From contig CALHQK010000058.1 in the NCBI GenBank assembly GCA_938037185.1, positions 1-28,293 of the forward strand: a stretch of 28,293 bases of DNA, written 5' to 3'. Shown in pieces: positions 1 through 8,240 of the stretch; within the stretch, counting starts at the first letter, position 1; each line of letters begins with the position of its first letter. The notes beneath the pieces are model-generated. The model was given only the letters and a program-made list of their open reading frames with translations, searched no databases and had not been told where the DNA came from. Position numbers and translations under genes: made by a program. Source of the stretch: an uncultured Riemerella sp. (GTDB lineage Bacteria > Bacteroidota > Bacteroidia > Flavobacteriales > Weeksellaceae).

Positions 1-24
1 TTTCACTTATTTTATTCAACCTTA

Positions 25-58
25 CAAAGATATTTCTTAAAAACAATCTTTTCACAAA
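25..58 (-). promoter_or_regulatory. Possible promoter for a leftward gene beyond the window
   Basis: Read on the minus strand, TATCTTTG (32 to 25) matches the Bacteroidota -7 consensus TAnnTTTG, and a TTTG (58 to 55) lies 22 bp upstream as a candidate -33 element. It would drive a divergent gene off the left edge. The gene itself is not in the window, so this is motif evidence only. Confidence 0.35.
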
Positions 59-67
59 ATTTTCTCT

Positions 68-75
68 TATTTTTG
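68..75 (+). promoter_or_regulatory. -7 promoter element TATTTTTG upstream of the DUF2520 gene
   Basis: TATTTTTG fits TAnnTTTG, but its last base is only 4 nt from the ATG at 80. Transcription would start at or inside the start codon, so the mRNA would be leaderless, or the real promoter lies elsewhere. No clear TTTG is seen about 20 bp upstream. Confidence 0.35.
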
Positions 76-79
76 TGGA

Positions 80-832
80 ATGCAAATAGTTATTATCGGT
101 TCAGGGAATGTTGCCTACCATCTGGCGAAAGCTTTTACGGAAAACCAAATTCCTGTAAAACAGCTTTTCGGCAGGAATGAGGCAAGTTTGGAGAAAATAT
201 CCTCCGAGCTTGGGATTTCGTATTCTACGGAGCGTTTAGAACCTGCGGATTTATACATCATCGCGGTGAAAGATGATGCCATCGGTGAAGTTTCCAAAAT
301 CATTACGAACAAAAACAGCCTCGTAGCCCACACTTCTGGCTCTACCCGAATGGAAATTCTGGCTGGAGAATACCGAAAGGCGAGTTTCTATCCTTTGCAG
401 ACTTTTTCAAAGGAGAAAAAACTGGACTATTCTAAAATCCCTTTTTTCATCGATGCTGAAAATGAAAACGACAAAGAAATTTTGATGAATTTAGCCAAAA
501 AAATTTCTTCAAAAGCCATGCTTGTAGATGATGAAAAAAGAAAATACATTCATCTCACTGCCGTTTTTTCTTGTAATTTTGTCAATCATCTCTTTGCCAG
601 AGCAAAAGAAATTTCTGACAGCCAAGACATTCCTTTTGAGTTTTTTCTTCCGCTGATAGAAGAAACCGTTGATAAAATCCATTTCATCAACCCAAAAGAC
701 GCCCAGACAGGGCCTGCCAGAAGGAATGACCAAAAAATATTGCAAATGCACGAAACTCTCTTAGAAAACCATGAACAGAGAGAAATTTATAAAATAATGA
801 ACCAATCGATAAAAAAAATGTATGAGTTATAA
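80..832 (+). CDS. Rossmann-fold and DUF2520 domain protein
   Basis: A 250-residue protein that opens directly into a dinucleotide-binding fold: IVIIGSGNVAYHLAKAF at residues 3-19 carries the GxGxxA-type loop, followed by a beta strand ending in GRN at 31-33. This resembles the NADP-binding half of F420-dependent NADP oxidoreductases and ProC-like enzymes. The C-terminal half (from about residue 120) is helical and matches my recollection of DUF2520, which is usually paired with this Rossmann domain. The substrate is unknown; a reductase role is inference. The ATG at 80 is chosen because the Rossmann strand begins at residue 2. Its end overlaps the next gene, a KdsC-like phosphatase, by 11 nt, so the two are probably translated together. 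Confidence 0.85.
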   Translation: MQIVIIGSGNVAYHLAKAFTENQIPVKQLFGRNEASLEKISSELGISYSTERLEPADLYIIAVKDDAIGEVSKIITNKNSLVAHTSGSTRMEILAGEYRKASFYPLQTFSKEKKLDYSKIPFFIDAENENDKEILMNLAKKISSKAMLVDDEKRKYIHLTAVFSCNFVNHLFARAKEISDSQDIPFEFFLPLIEETVDKIHFINPKDAQTGPARRNDQKILQMHETLLENHEQREIYKIMNQSIKKMYEL

Positions 833-1343
833 ATCAAAATTAAAAGATATAAAAGCCTTCGTATTTGATGTAGATGGCGTTTTCACAGACGGAAGCATCG
901 TTCTGATGCCAGATGGCAGCATGAGCCGCACGATGAATGTCTTAGATGGCTATGCTGTGACCAAAGCCATAAAAGCAGGCTACAGAATTGCCTGTATCAC
1001 GGGAGGAAGCGACCCAATGGTGAAACACAGGCTCAATTATTTAGGGATAACGGATTATTACCCAAAATCCAGCTACAAACTTCAGAATTTTGAAGATTTC
1101 AAAGATAAATATGGTTTAAAAAACGATGAGGTTTTGTCAATGGGAGATGATATTCCTGATTATGATGTGCTCAGGCTGTCGGCTATCGGTGCTTGTCCCA
1201 TCAATGCTGTTCCAGAAATCAAGAAAATTGCCGATTATATTTCGCCTATCCACGGTGGAAAAGGCTGTGTGCGAGATGTGATAGAACAAGTGATGAAGGT
1301 GCAGGGAAAATGGACAGAGGAAGATGATACCGCTTCTGTATAA
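822..1343 (+). CDS. kdsC: KdsC-like HAD phosphatase (Kdo-8-phosphate phosphatase family)
   Basis: A 173-residue small HAD hydrolase of the C0 (cap-less) type. HAD motif I is FDVDGVFTDG, with the nucleophile and general-acid aspartates at D16 and D18. Motif II is ITGG at 59-62, a conserved Lys follows around K82-K86, and the acidic motif is GDDIPD at 108-113. Length and motifs fit 3-deoxy-D-manno-octulosonate-8-phosphate phosphatase, which makes free Kdo for the LPS inner core in the cytoplasm. Such enzymes work as tetramers because they have no cap. It overlaps the DUF2520 gene by 11 nt and is followed 12 nt later by maf, so the three form one unit. Close relatives without a proven Kdo role also carry these motifs, so the exact substrate is inferred. 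Confidence 0.85.
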   Translation: MSYKSKLKDIKAFVFDVDGVFTDGSIVLMPDGSMSRTMNVLDGYAVTKAIKAGYRIACITGGSDPMVKHRLNYLGITDYYPKSSYKLQNFEDFKDKYGLKNDEVLSMGDDIPDYDVLRLSAIGACPINAVPEIKKIADYISPIHGGKGCVRDVIEQVMKVQGKWTEEDDTASV

Positions 1344-1355
1344 ATCAAAAAAATT

Positions 1356-1910
1356 ATGAAATTATACTTAGGTTCACAGTCACCGCGCCGCAGGGAATTA
1401 CTCGGCTCTTTGGGATTTGATTTTGAAGTAATTAATATAGAATGCGATGAGATTTATCCCGAAAATCTCCCTGCAAGTGATGTCGCCGCTTTTCTTTCGG
1501 AGCTGAAAGCCAAGGCTTTCCGAAGTTTGGAAAAATCTGAAATTCTTCTGACTGCTGATACCGTGGTAGTTTTTGAAAATAAAATTTTAGGAAAACCAAA
1601 ATCCAGCGAGGAAGCCAAAGAAATGCTCAAAACACTTTCTGGAAAAACGCACCAAGTATACACTGCCGTAAGCATCAAAACTCATGATAAAATCCTGACA
1701 CAGACCGATGTGGCGGATGTGAGTTTTTTGGATATTTCGGAGGAGGAAATAGATTTTTATGTTGATAAATTCCAGCCGATGGACAAAGCAGGAAGCTACG
1801 GAATACAGGAATGGCTGGGAATGGCAAAAATTAATAAAATAAATGGGAATTTCTACACCATCATGGGGCTTCCTACGGCGGTGGTTTATGACATGCTGAA
1901 AAATATTTAA
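1356..1910 (+). CDS. maf: Maf family nucleotide pyrophosphatase
   Basis: A 184-residue Maf/HAM1-like protein. The N-terminal signature GSQSPRRRELL is at residues 6-16, the metal-binding/catalytic Asp is in TADTVV (D68), and KAGSYGIQ at 144-151 matches the dTTP/UTP-type branch (YhdE-like) rather than the 7-methyl-GTP branch. Family members hydrolyse non-canonical or surplus nucleoside triphosphates to the monophosphate and pyrophosphate in the cytoplasm; some arrest division when overproduced. It starts 12 nt after kdsC. Length is normal for the family. Assignment to dTTP/UTP specificity is inference from the motif. Confidence 0.9.
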   Translation: MKLYLGSQSPRRRELLGSLGFDFEVINIECDEIYPENLPASDVAAFLSELKAKAFRSLEKSEILLTADTVVVFENKILGKPKSSEEAKEMLKTLSGKTHQVYTAVSIKTHDKILTQTDVADVSFLDISEEEIDFYVDKFQPMDKAGSYGIQEWLGMAKINKINGNFYTIMGLPTAVVYDMLKNI

Positions 1911-1915
1911 TTTTG
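1908..1915 (+). promoter_or_regulatory. Possible -7 element TAATTTTG for the SprE gene
   Basis: TAATTTTG matches TAnnTTTG and overlaps the maf stop codon (TAA at 1908-1910). It would give the SprE mRNA a leader of roughly 40 nt. No clear TTTG is seen at -33, so this is tentative. Confidence 0.35.
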
Positions 1916-1961
1916 TAATAATAAAATCAGAATTAATAAGTTATAGTATCATTATCAAATA

Positions 1962-4400
1962 ATGAAAAAAAATATATTTCTCTTTTTAGGTTTAGTCCTT
2001 GTAGGCATTGCGTGTTCTACCAAGAAGAATACTTTTATCAGGCGTTCTTATCATAATTTTACAACCTATTATAATACGCTGTTTAATGGTAAAGAAGCCT
2101 TAAAAAACGAAGTAATCAGGAACAATAAAAATCATAATGACAACTTCCACGAGGGCTATATAGAGGTTTTTCCAGAAAACTCCATGGAAACAGACAGCGT
2201 AATCTCCAAACCGCTGATGTTTTTAGGCGGTGTGGAGGAAGACTCTCCACAGGACAGCAGTCCTTTCCAAAAAGCAGAAAGAAAAGCCCTGAAAGCCATA
2301 GAGAAACATTCCATGGTTTTCGGCGGAAGAGAGAGAAATAAAGAAATATTCAATGCCTATATTCTCCTTGTGCAGGCTAGAATTTATCAAGGAAAACTCT
2401 TTGAAGCAACAGAAGCCATAGAACAGCTGTATTCTCTAATGCCCGATGACAAAAGGCTTCCTTTAGCCAAAATCTACGAAGGATTGGTTTTTTCTAAAAT
2501 GAAAGACTATTTCCGAGCAGAAAATATTTTTTCCGCTTTGGACAAAGACCCTAACCTCAGCAAAGAATATAGAAAACTCCTGAATGTCTATTATGCTGAT
2601 AACCTGCTCTATTCCAATCAGAAGCGGGAAGCAGTGGAACGGCTGGATATTGCTCTGAATCTTTACAAATCCCGAAATGTAAAAAGCAGAATTGCTTATC
2701 TGAAAGGGCAGATTTTAGCAGAATTGGGAAGAAAAGAAGAAGCGCGCACGAGCTTTACAGAGGCTTATAAATACGCTGGAAACTTTGAATTTGAGGTAAA
2801 ATCCCAGATAGAAATTGCCAAAACATTCAGTGATAATAACAACTACGAAGAAACAAAAAAATATCTGGAAAAACTAAGCGAAAAGGGTATTTATGCCTCC
2901 CGAAAGAATGAATTTTACTACGCATTGGGGCTTTTGGCAAAACAAGCAGGAAAAGATGAAGAATCAAAAGAATTTTTTGAAAAATCTATAAAAGAAGAGG
3001 CTTCAGACTCGCATATACGAGGTTTGGCTTACTTTGAAATAGGAAAAGCTTACTTCCAGAAAGAGAACTATATAAAGGCAGGAGCTTACTATGACAGTGC
3101 TTTAGCGGCGATAGAACACCACCCGACACGAAGCAGAATAGAAGAGCTTTCTACCAACATAAAGAGCTTTTCCAAAAATTATTATTTGGTTAAAAAGAAT
3201 GATAGTATCCTTGCGCTTACCAAAATGTCCGAGCCGGAAAGAACTGCTTTTTTCCAAAAATACATCAATGATTTGAAAGAAAAAGAGGAAAAAGAAGCCA
3301 AAATAAACCAAGAAAACCAGAAGAAAGAGCGAAACAAAAGCTTTAACGGGAATAATGACTTTCCATCGGCTTTTGCTGGTAGTTTTTCGGGGAATAAATC
3401 TAATAAGTTCTATTTCGGAAACCAAGAGACCATTGCAAAAGGCAGCCTAGAATTTAGAAAAATCTGGGGAAACCGCTCATTGGAGGATAACTGGAGGATT
3501 TCCAAGAAAACAGTTTCTCTTAATGATTTGGAAAACCAAGCCTTAGACCGAAATAACAATGCCGATGCCAGAAGGTTTGAGATAAGCTATTACACCGAAA
3601 AAATACCTACAGACAAGGACTCTATCCTGAGCCTGAAAAAAGCGAGAGACACCGCATCTCTCGGATTAGGAAGGATGTATGATGCCTATTTCCAAAATAC
3701 AGAACAGGCAACAAAAACTCTTTATGACTTGGTGGAACAAAAGCCAGAAAAAGAAGTAAAATTACAGGCTTTGTATCTTATCTTCTCCCTAAATCACGAA
3801 AAAAATGCTCCACAAGCTGAAAGGGCAAAAAATATGATTGTAGAAGAGTTTCCCGACACGCCGCATGCGGCATTCGTGAAAAATCCAAGGAATACAAATT
3901 ACACCCAGACCGAAGAAGAAGTAAAAATCTCTTATCAAAAAGCTTATGCTCTCTACAACGAAGAAAAATACGAAGAAGCAGAGCGTATCATAAAACAGGC
4001 AATGGAAGAACATCCTAATGATGCCCTTATTCCTAAATATGAACTTCTACATGCCTACATTACAGGCAAGACAGCAGGGAAAGAGGCTATGATAGCAGAA
4101 TTGGAGCAGATAGCCTTTATCCATCCTAAGAAAGACGAGGGAAAAAAAGCCAAAGAAATATTGGCAATTTTAAAAGGAGATTCTAAAGAAGAGGAAAAAT
4201 CCGCTGATTCAGAAAAAAACATTGAAGAGTCTAATAATGAGGCTGGCGTTCCCAAAACAGAAGAACTCAAAGAAACTCCAGAAAATGCTCATCAGAATCC
4301 TCAGAAGGAAAACAAGTCAGAACCACGAAAAGAGAAGCAAAATAAGAACCTACCCGAACGCCCCGTGCAGAGCTGGGAAAAAGGACACTTCGGCACTTAA
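1962..4400 (+). CDS. sprE: SprE/PorW-type tetratricopeptide lipoprotein (gliding / type IX secretion)
   Basis: An 812-residue lipoprotein. Residues 1-18 are a lipoprotein signal peptide with lipobox VGIAC and C18 as the lipidation site. The next stretch, with RRSYHNFTTYYNTLFNGKEAL, is the N-terminal signature I associate with SprE (Flavobacterium johnsoniae) and PorW (Porphyromonas gingivalis). These proteins are needed for type IX secretion and, in gliding species, for motility. Several TPR-like helical pairs fill about residues 105-420, a Lys/Glu/Asn-rich linker lies near 430-460, and another TPR pair is at about 660-720. The last 70 residues (from about 740) are very polar, rich in Glu, Lys and Asn, and probably disordered. 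It starts 51 nt after maf. Family assignment is from recognition, not alignment. Confidence 0.85.
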   Translation: MKKNIFLFLGLVLVGIACSTKKNTFIRRSYHNFTTYYNTLFNGKEALKNEVIRNNKNHNDNFHEGYIEVFPENSMETDSVISKPLMFLGGVEEDSPQDSSPFQKAERKALKAIEKHSMVFGGRERNKEIFNAYILLVQARIYQGKLFEATEAIEQLYSLMPDDKRLPLAKIYEGLVFSKMKDYFRAENIFSALDKDPNLSKEYRKLLNVYYADNLLYSNQKREAVERLDIALNLYKSRNVKSRIAYLKGQILAELGRKEEARTSFTEAYKYAGNFEFEVKSQIEIAKTFSDNNNYEETKKYLEKLSEKGIYASRKNEFYYALGLLAKQAGKDEESKEFFEKSIKEEASDSHIRGLAYFEIGKAYFQKENYIKAGAYYDSALAAIEHHPTRSRIEELSTNIKSFSKNYYLVKKNDSILALTKMSEPERTAFFQKYINDLKEKEEKEAKINQENQKKERNKSFNGNNDFPSAFAGSFSGNKSNKFYFGNQETIAKGSLEFRKIWGNRSLEDNWRISKKTVSLNDLENQALDRNNNADARRFEISYYTEKIPTDKDSILSLKKARDTASLGLGRMYDAYFQNTEQATKTLYDLVEQKPEKEVKLQALYLIFSLNHEKNAPQAERAKNMIVEEFPDTPHAAFVKNPRNTNYTQTEEEVKISYQKAYALYNEEKYEEAERIIKQAMEEHPNDALIPKYELLHAYITGKTAGKEAMIAELEQIAFIHPKKDEGKKAKEILAILKGDSKEEEKSADSEKNIEESNNEAGVPKTEELKETPENAHQNPQKENKSEPRKEKQNKNLPERPVQSWEKGHFGT

Positions 4401-4545
4401 GAAATTATATAAAACCGAGAACAATTCCTTGCTGAAGAATAAAAAGCGATATCCTACAGATATTAGATTTAAACATATGTAGTAAAAATTAATGAGGAGA
4501 AAGCAAATATTATAAGTTAGGCTTATATTTATGGGCAGTAAATCT

Positions 4546-4553
4546 TATATTTG
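4546..4553 (+). promoter_or_regulatory. -7 promoter element TATATTTG for the symporter gene
   Basis: TATATTTG matches TAnnTTTG and sits 24 nt before the symporter ATG at 4578, giving a leader of about 18 nt. The rest of the 177-nt gap after sprE (4401-4577) is AT-rich with no terminator hairpin that I can see. Confidence 0.55.
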
Positions 4554-4577
4554 CAATATATTTAAATATACTAACCC

Positions 4578-6002
4578 ATGAAGGCTATTTTATTTCGGCT
4601 GTTTCCTCTCTTAATTTTCTCTTTTGGAGCAGTAGTTTATGGAATTAATCTTGTTTATCCTTTACCTAAGGAAGTTTTTACGGCTACGCATTTCATCATT
4701 GGCGGAGCCTTTATTTTTTATGCAGTAAAGAAAAAGGGACTTACCACATGGATTCTTACCAGCATGATATTGGGCATTATCATCGGAGTGGAGCATCCGG
4801 AAGTGGCACTTTCTTTACGACCACTTAGCAGCGGATTTATTAAATTGGTAAAGACCATTGTAGGGCCTATCCTCTTTGCAACCTTAGTCTATGGTATTGC
4901 GGGGCATTCGGATCTGAAGCAGGTAGGGAGGATGGCGTGGAAATCATTATTATACTTTAATGTAGCCACAACTTTTGCAATTTTTATAGGTTTAGCGGCG
5001 ATTAATATTTCTAAAGCAGGGGTGGGTATAGACATCAATAAACTACCCCAACATGAATTACCTAAAAATACGGAAGTAAGAGCAAATGATATAAAAGCTT
5101 TAGAGAATATTCCAGAAAATTACCAGTGGATTTATAAGACGACATCTTTCTTTCGGGATATTTTTCCGGAGAACATCATTAAATCTATCTACGAAAACCA
5201 GGTATTGCAGATTGTTGTTTTTTCTGTATTCTTTGGGATAGGGCTGGCCATGCTTGATGAAAAAAAGAAAAAACCTCTAATAGATTTTGTAGAAAGCCTT
5301 TCGGAAACGATGTTTAAATATACCCGCATTGTGATGTATTTTGCACCGGTAGGTGTAGGAGCTGCTATAGCATTTGCAGTGGGATATTTGGGAGCAGATG
5401 TCCTAAAATACCTTTTCTTGCTGCTCCTTACGCTTTATGCTGCGTTGGCAGGGTTTATACTGATAGTATTACTTCCTTTGGCTTTGTATTTGAAAATTCC
5501 TATCAACAATTTTATTTCTGCAATTAAAGAGCCTGTTTCTATCGCCTTTGCAACAACAAGTTCAGACGCAGCCCTGCCTAAGGTAATGACGAATATGGAA
5601 GCTTTCGGAGTTCCGAGGAGAATAGTCTCTTTCGTGGTGCCTACGGGATATAGCTTTAACCTTGATGGAACAGCACTGTATCTCTCTCTTACGGCTGTTT
5701 TTGTGGCGCAGGCAGCAGGAATAGATATGCCACTAGGACAGCAGCTGCTGATGTGCCTTACCTTGATGATTACGAGTAAAGGTGTGGCAGCGATTCCAAG
5801 AGCGGCGCTGATTATCCTCACTGCAACTGCCGACCAGTTCGGCCTGCCTTTGATTATCCTTTCTGCCGTTTTAGGAATTGATGAACTGATGGATATGGGG
5901 AGAACTTCACTGAATGTAATCGGCAACTGTATGGCTTCGGTCATTATTGCCAAATGGGAAGGGGAGTTTGACCAAGAAAAAGCAGAAAACTATACTGGCT
6001 GA
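4578..6002 (+). CDS. Dicarboxylate/amino acid:cation symporter (DAACS family)
   Basis: A 474-residue inner-membrane carrier of the glutamate/dicarboxylate symporter fold. The re-entrant hairpin serine motif is ATTSSDAALP at about 325-334. The transmembrane segment 7 cation/substrate motif is NLDGT at 361-365 (NMDGT in GltPh). The TM8 substrate-binding motif is DMGRTSLNVIGN at 439-450, with the conserved Asp and Arg. Family members import glutamate, aspartate or C4-dicarboxylates with Na+ or H+. An N-terminal extension of about 50 residues with extra hydrophobic segments precedes the core, making it longer than the usual 400-430 residues. The substrate cannot be told from sequence. It is a single-gene unit with its own promoter element and a strong terminator 8 nt after the stop. 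Confidence 0.9.
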   Translation: MKAILFRLFPLLIFSFGAVVYGINLVYPLPKEVFTATHFIIGGAFIFYAVKKKGLTTWILTSMILGIIIGVEHPEVALSLRPLSSGFIKLVKTIVGPILFATLVYGIAGHSDLKQVGRMAWKSLLYFNVATTFAIFIGLAAINISKAGVGIDINKLPQHELPKNTEVRANDIKALENIPENYQWIYKTTSFFRDIFPENIIKSIYENQVLQIVVFSVFFGIGLAMLDEKKKKPLIDFVESLSETMFKYTRIVMYFAPVGVGAAIAFAVGYLGADVLKYLFLLLLTLYAALAGFILIVLLPLALYLKIPINNFISAIKEPVSIAFATTSSDAALPKVMTNMEAFGVPRRIVSFVVPTGYSFNLDGTALYLSLTAVFVAQAAGIDMPLGQQLLMCLTLMITSKGVAAIPRAALIILTATADQFGLPLIILSAVLGIDELMDMGRTSLNVIGNCMASVIIAKWEGEFDQEKAENYTG

Positions 6003-6009
6003 TAAAATC

Positions 6010-6053
6010 AAACCATAATGAACATTCTCATTATGGTTTTTTATTTTATTTTT
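6010..6053 (+). terminator. Rho-independent terminator after the symporter gene
   Basis: Perfect 12-bp stem (6010-6021 pairing with 6028-6039, arms AAACCATAATGA and TCATTATGGTTT) with a 6-nt loop, followed by a T-rich run to 6053. It lies 8 nt past the symporter stop. Its T-tract runs into the -7 element of the next gene. Confidence 0.85.
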
Positions 6054-6054
6054 G
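6047..6054 (+). promoter_or_regulatory. -7 promoter element TATTTTTG for the ABC exporter gene
   Basis: TATTTTTG fits TAnnTTTG and overlaps the T-tract of the preceding terminator. It supports the ATG at 6076 as the translation start, with a leader of about 15 nt, because an in-frame TTG at 6052 lies inside this element. No clear -33 TTTG is seen. Confidence 0.5.
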
Positions 6055-6075
6055 CAGTTTCTTAGCTATAAATCT

Positions 6076-7722
6076 ATGAAAGCCCTAAAAACTCTAAATC
6101 CGTATTTCTGGAAACACCGCAGGATGTTTTCCTTGGGATTGCTATTCATATTTCTTAGCAATTTTTTTAATATTTATTGGATTCAGTATTTAGGACAAAC
6201 AGTAGATGTAATAAAAGAAGTACTGAATAATAAGGACATCTCTAATGAAACCTTACTGAAGGTTTTACTGCTTAATGCTGGGATTATCATCGGTTCTTCC
6301 ATTGTTGCAGGTATTTTCCGTTTTATGATGAGGCAGACCATCATAGTGGCTTCCAGAAAAATAGAATACGAACTTAAAAACGAAATTTACAAACACTATC
6401 AGGAATTGTCCTTTACTTCTTTCAAGAAAACTACGGTGGGGGACCTGATGAACCGTCTGAGTGAAGATATTATCGCTATAAGAATGTATCTGGGGCCTGG
6501 GGTAATGTATGTAGCAAATTTAATTGTTTTGCTGATGATTACCAGCGTATATATGTTCAGTACTGATGTTCAGATGACGATGATTATTCTTGTTCTTCTG
6601 CCGGTTCTTTCATTTTCTGTTTATAAAGTAAGCGGGATTGTCGGGAAGAAATCAAAAATGCTGCAGGAGAGCCAGTCGGCGATTTCTACTTTCGTGCAGG
6701 ACAGCTTTTCTGGAGTACGAGTGATAAAGTTCTTTAACAAAGAAAAATATATTGAAAAGAAATACGGCATTAGAGTAAGGGAATACCAAAACAGAGCGAT
6801 AGATTTAGCCAAGTATGAAAATTTCTTCCATACATCTCTTGTTTTCGTAATTGGTATTTTGGATGTGTCCATCATCTACATTGGCGGACAGAAATACATC
6901 AATGGGGAAATAAACATTGGTACGATTGCCAATTTCTTTATGTATGCCAACTTTTTAGTGATTCCTTTCAGTACGGTAGGCTGGGTAACTTCCATCAATC
7001 AGCGGGCAGAAGCCTCTATGCAGCGGGTAAATGAGTTTATGGACATCAACTCTGAAATCATCAATACTAATCATGAAATTTATAAGATAAAAGGCGATAT
7101 AGAATTCCGAAATGTGAGCTACACCTATCCCAATACTGGCATAAAAGCCTTGGAAAATCTGAGTTTCAAAGTGAAAGCAGGGGAAACCATTACCATCACA
7201 GGAAAAACAGGAAGCGGCAAATCTACCATTGCACTTCTCCTTTGCAGGCTGATAGACCCAGATGAAGGCGAAATTCTGATAGATGGCAAAAATCTGAAGG
7301 AGCATAACTTAGACCTTTATCGTGATTTTATCGGTTATGTCCCGCAGGAGAGCTACTTGTTTTCTGATACAATAGAGCATAACATCGGCTTTGCGGTAGA
7401 TAATCCTTCCCCAGAAATGGTAGAAAAATACGCAAAAATAGCAGATGTACATAAAGATATCATTAATTTCAAGGATAAATATCAGACAATTGTAGGAGAA
7501 AGAGGAGTAATGCTTTCAGGAGGACAGAAGCAAAGAATCTGCATAGCCAGAGCCCTCATAAAACGGCCGCAGATTATTATTTTTGATGATTGTCTTTCTG
7601 CATTGGATACCAAAACAGAAGACAATATCTTGAAAAATATACAAACTGAGGTGCAAAACTGCACTGCCATTATCATCACGCACAGAGAAATTACCCAGCA
7701 GGGAAATAGTATCTGCTTATAA
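6076..7722 (+). CDS. ABC exporter half-transporter with Asp at the catalytic Glu position
   Basis: From the ATG at 6076 this is a 548-residue fused membrane plus ATPase half-transporter of the multidrug/lipid exporter type. Six membrane segments fill about residues 18-315. The nucleotide-binding domain has Walker A GKTGSGKS (376-383), Q-loop VPQES (422-426), signature LSGGQ (480-484), Walker B IIIFDD (D504) and H-loop H536. The residue after the Walker B Asp is D505, where most exporters have Glu; the FDDCLSALD form resembles the MdlA/YheI side of heterodimeric exporters. The protein stops 12 residues after the H-loop His, lacking roughly 30-40 residues of the usual C-terminal end. No partner half-transporter is adjacent. 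The substrate is unknown. Confidence 0.88.
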   Translation: MKALKTLNPYFWKHRRMFSLGLLFIFLSNFFNIYWIQYLGQTVDVIKEVLNNKDISNETLLKVLLLNAGIIIGSSIVAGIFRFMMRQTIIVASRKIEYELKNEIYKHYQELSFTSFKKTTVGDLMNRLSEDIIAIRMYLGPGVMYVANLIVLLMITSVYMFSTDVQMTMIILVLLPVLSFSVYKVSGIVGKKSKMLQESQSAISTFVQDSFSGVRVIKFFNKEKYIEKKYGIRVREYQNRAIDLAKYENFFHTSLVFVIGILDVSIIYIGGQKYINGEINIGTIANFFMYANFLVIPFSTVGWVTSINQRAEASMQRVNEFMDINSEIINTNHEIYKIKGDIEFRNVSYTYPNTGIKALENLSFKVKAGETITITGKTGSGKSTIALLLCRLIDPDEGEILIDGKNLKEHNLDLYRDFIGYVPQESYLFSDTIEHNIGFAVDNPSPEMVEKYAKIADVHKDIINFKDKYQTIVGERGVMLSGGQKQRICIARALIKRPQIIIFDDCLSALDTKTEDNILKNIQTEVQNCTAIIITHREITQQGNSICL

Positions 7723-7757
7723 AACATGATTTTTCATAGCTTTTTTAAAATAATTCT

Positions 7758-7776
7758 TTTTTCTTTTAAAGAAAAA
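7758..7776 (+). other. AT palindrome between the ABC exporter and DUF3276 genes
   Basis: A 19-nt palindrome (arms TTTTTCTTT and AAAGAAAAA around one T) lies 36 nt past the exporter stop and directly upstream of the next promoter element. It has only two G/C positions, so it is a weak terminator candidate at best and may be chance in AT-rich DNA. Confidence 0.25.
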
Positions 7777-7779
7777 TTT

Positions 7780-7787
7780 TAAATTTG
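7780..7787 (+). promoter_or_regulatory. -7 promoter element TAAATTTG for the DUF3276 gene
   Basis: TAAATTTG matches TAnnTTTG and lies 29 nt before the ATG at 7817, giving a leader of about 20 nt. No TTTG is present at the -33 spacing. Confidence 0.5.
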
Positions 7788-7816
7788 CCTTAGTAGATTT
7801 TAAAAGTATTTGAAAC

Positions 7817-8152
7817 ATGAGTGATTACAAGGAACGCCAAGAAAACGAAATCTTTACAAAGGTGTTAAAAGCAGGGAGAAGAACTTATTTCTTTGATGTG
7901 AGAGAAACCAAAGCAGGAGATTACTATCTTACAATTACAGAAAGTAAAAAGAATTTTAATGAAAGTGGTGAAGCAACTTTTGAGAAGCACAAAATCTATC
8001 TTTATAAAGAAGATTTCAAAAGTTTTTTAGAAATGTTCAATGAATCTACAAGTTTTATCATTGAGCAGAAAGGGGAGGATGTGATTTCAGAAAGACATGA
8101 CAAGGATTTTAAATCCCGTTCTTTTACCATAGATTCTGATGATGATTTTTAA
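7817..8152 (+). CDS. PUR-alpha-like nucleic-acid-binding protein (DUF3276)
   Basis: A 111-residue protein matching the DUF3276/PUR family: a basic, aromatic first half (KVLKAGRRTYFFDVRETK at about 15-32, then DYYLTITESKK), and HKIYLYKEDF in the middle. These are the beta-strand and helix elements of a single PUR repeat, which dimerises and binds single-stranded DNA or RNA; Borrelia EbfG/BpuR are distant relatives. The last 20 residues are acidic and Ser/Asp-rich. It is a single-gene unit between its own promoter element and the terminator at 8206. The target and role in Bacteroidota are unknown to me. Confidence 0.8.
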   Translation: MSDYKERQENEIFTKVLKAGRRTYFFDVRETKAGDYYLTITESKKNFNESGEATFEKHKIYLYKEDFKSFLEMFNESTSFIIEQKGEDVISERHDKDFKSRSFTIDSDDDF

Positions 8153-8205
8153 ATAGATTTTTCATAAGTTAGAGTATTTCAATTATTAAATTTTGACTAT
8201 GTGGT

Positions 8206-8240
8206 GGGATTTAGAGTTATTTCTAAATCCCTTTATTTTA
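8206..8240 (+). terminator. Terminator between the convergent DUF3276 and amidase genes
   Basis: Perfect 10-bp stem (8206-8215 with 8222-8231, arms GGGATTTAGA and TCTAAATCCC), a 6-nt loop and a following T-rich stretch. It serves the plus-strand gene well. On the minus strand it lies just past the amidase stop, but the T-run there is poor. Confidence 0.8.

Noticed and set aside
4222..4482. An 86-codon plus-strand frame overlapping the end of sprE.
   Set aside because: It lies in the +1 frame of the low-complexity sprE tail, is Lys/Arg-rich as expected from shifting that sequence, and has no recognised domain.
5435..5953. A 172-codon minus-strand frame inside the symporter gene.
   Set aside because: It is antisense to a clear membrane carrier with intact motifs and has no recognised domain.
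6052..6075. An upstream TTG start for the ABC exporter.
   Set aside because: The TTG is part of the -7 promoter element TATTTTTG at 6047-6054, so it would lie upstream of the transcription start.
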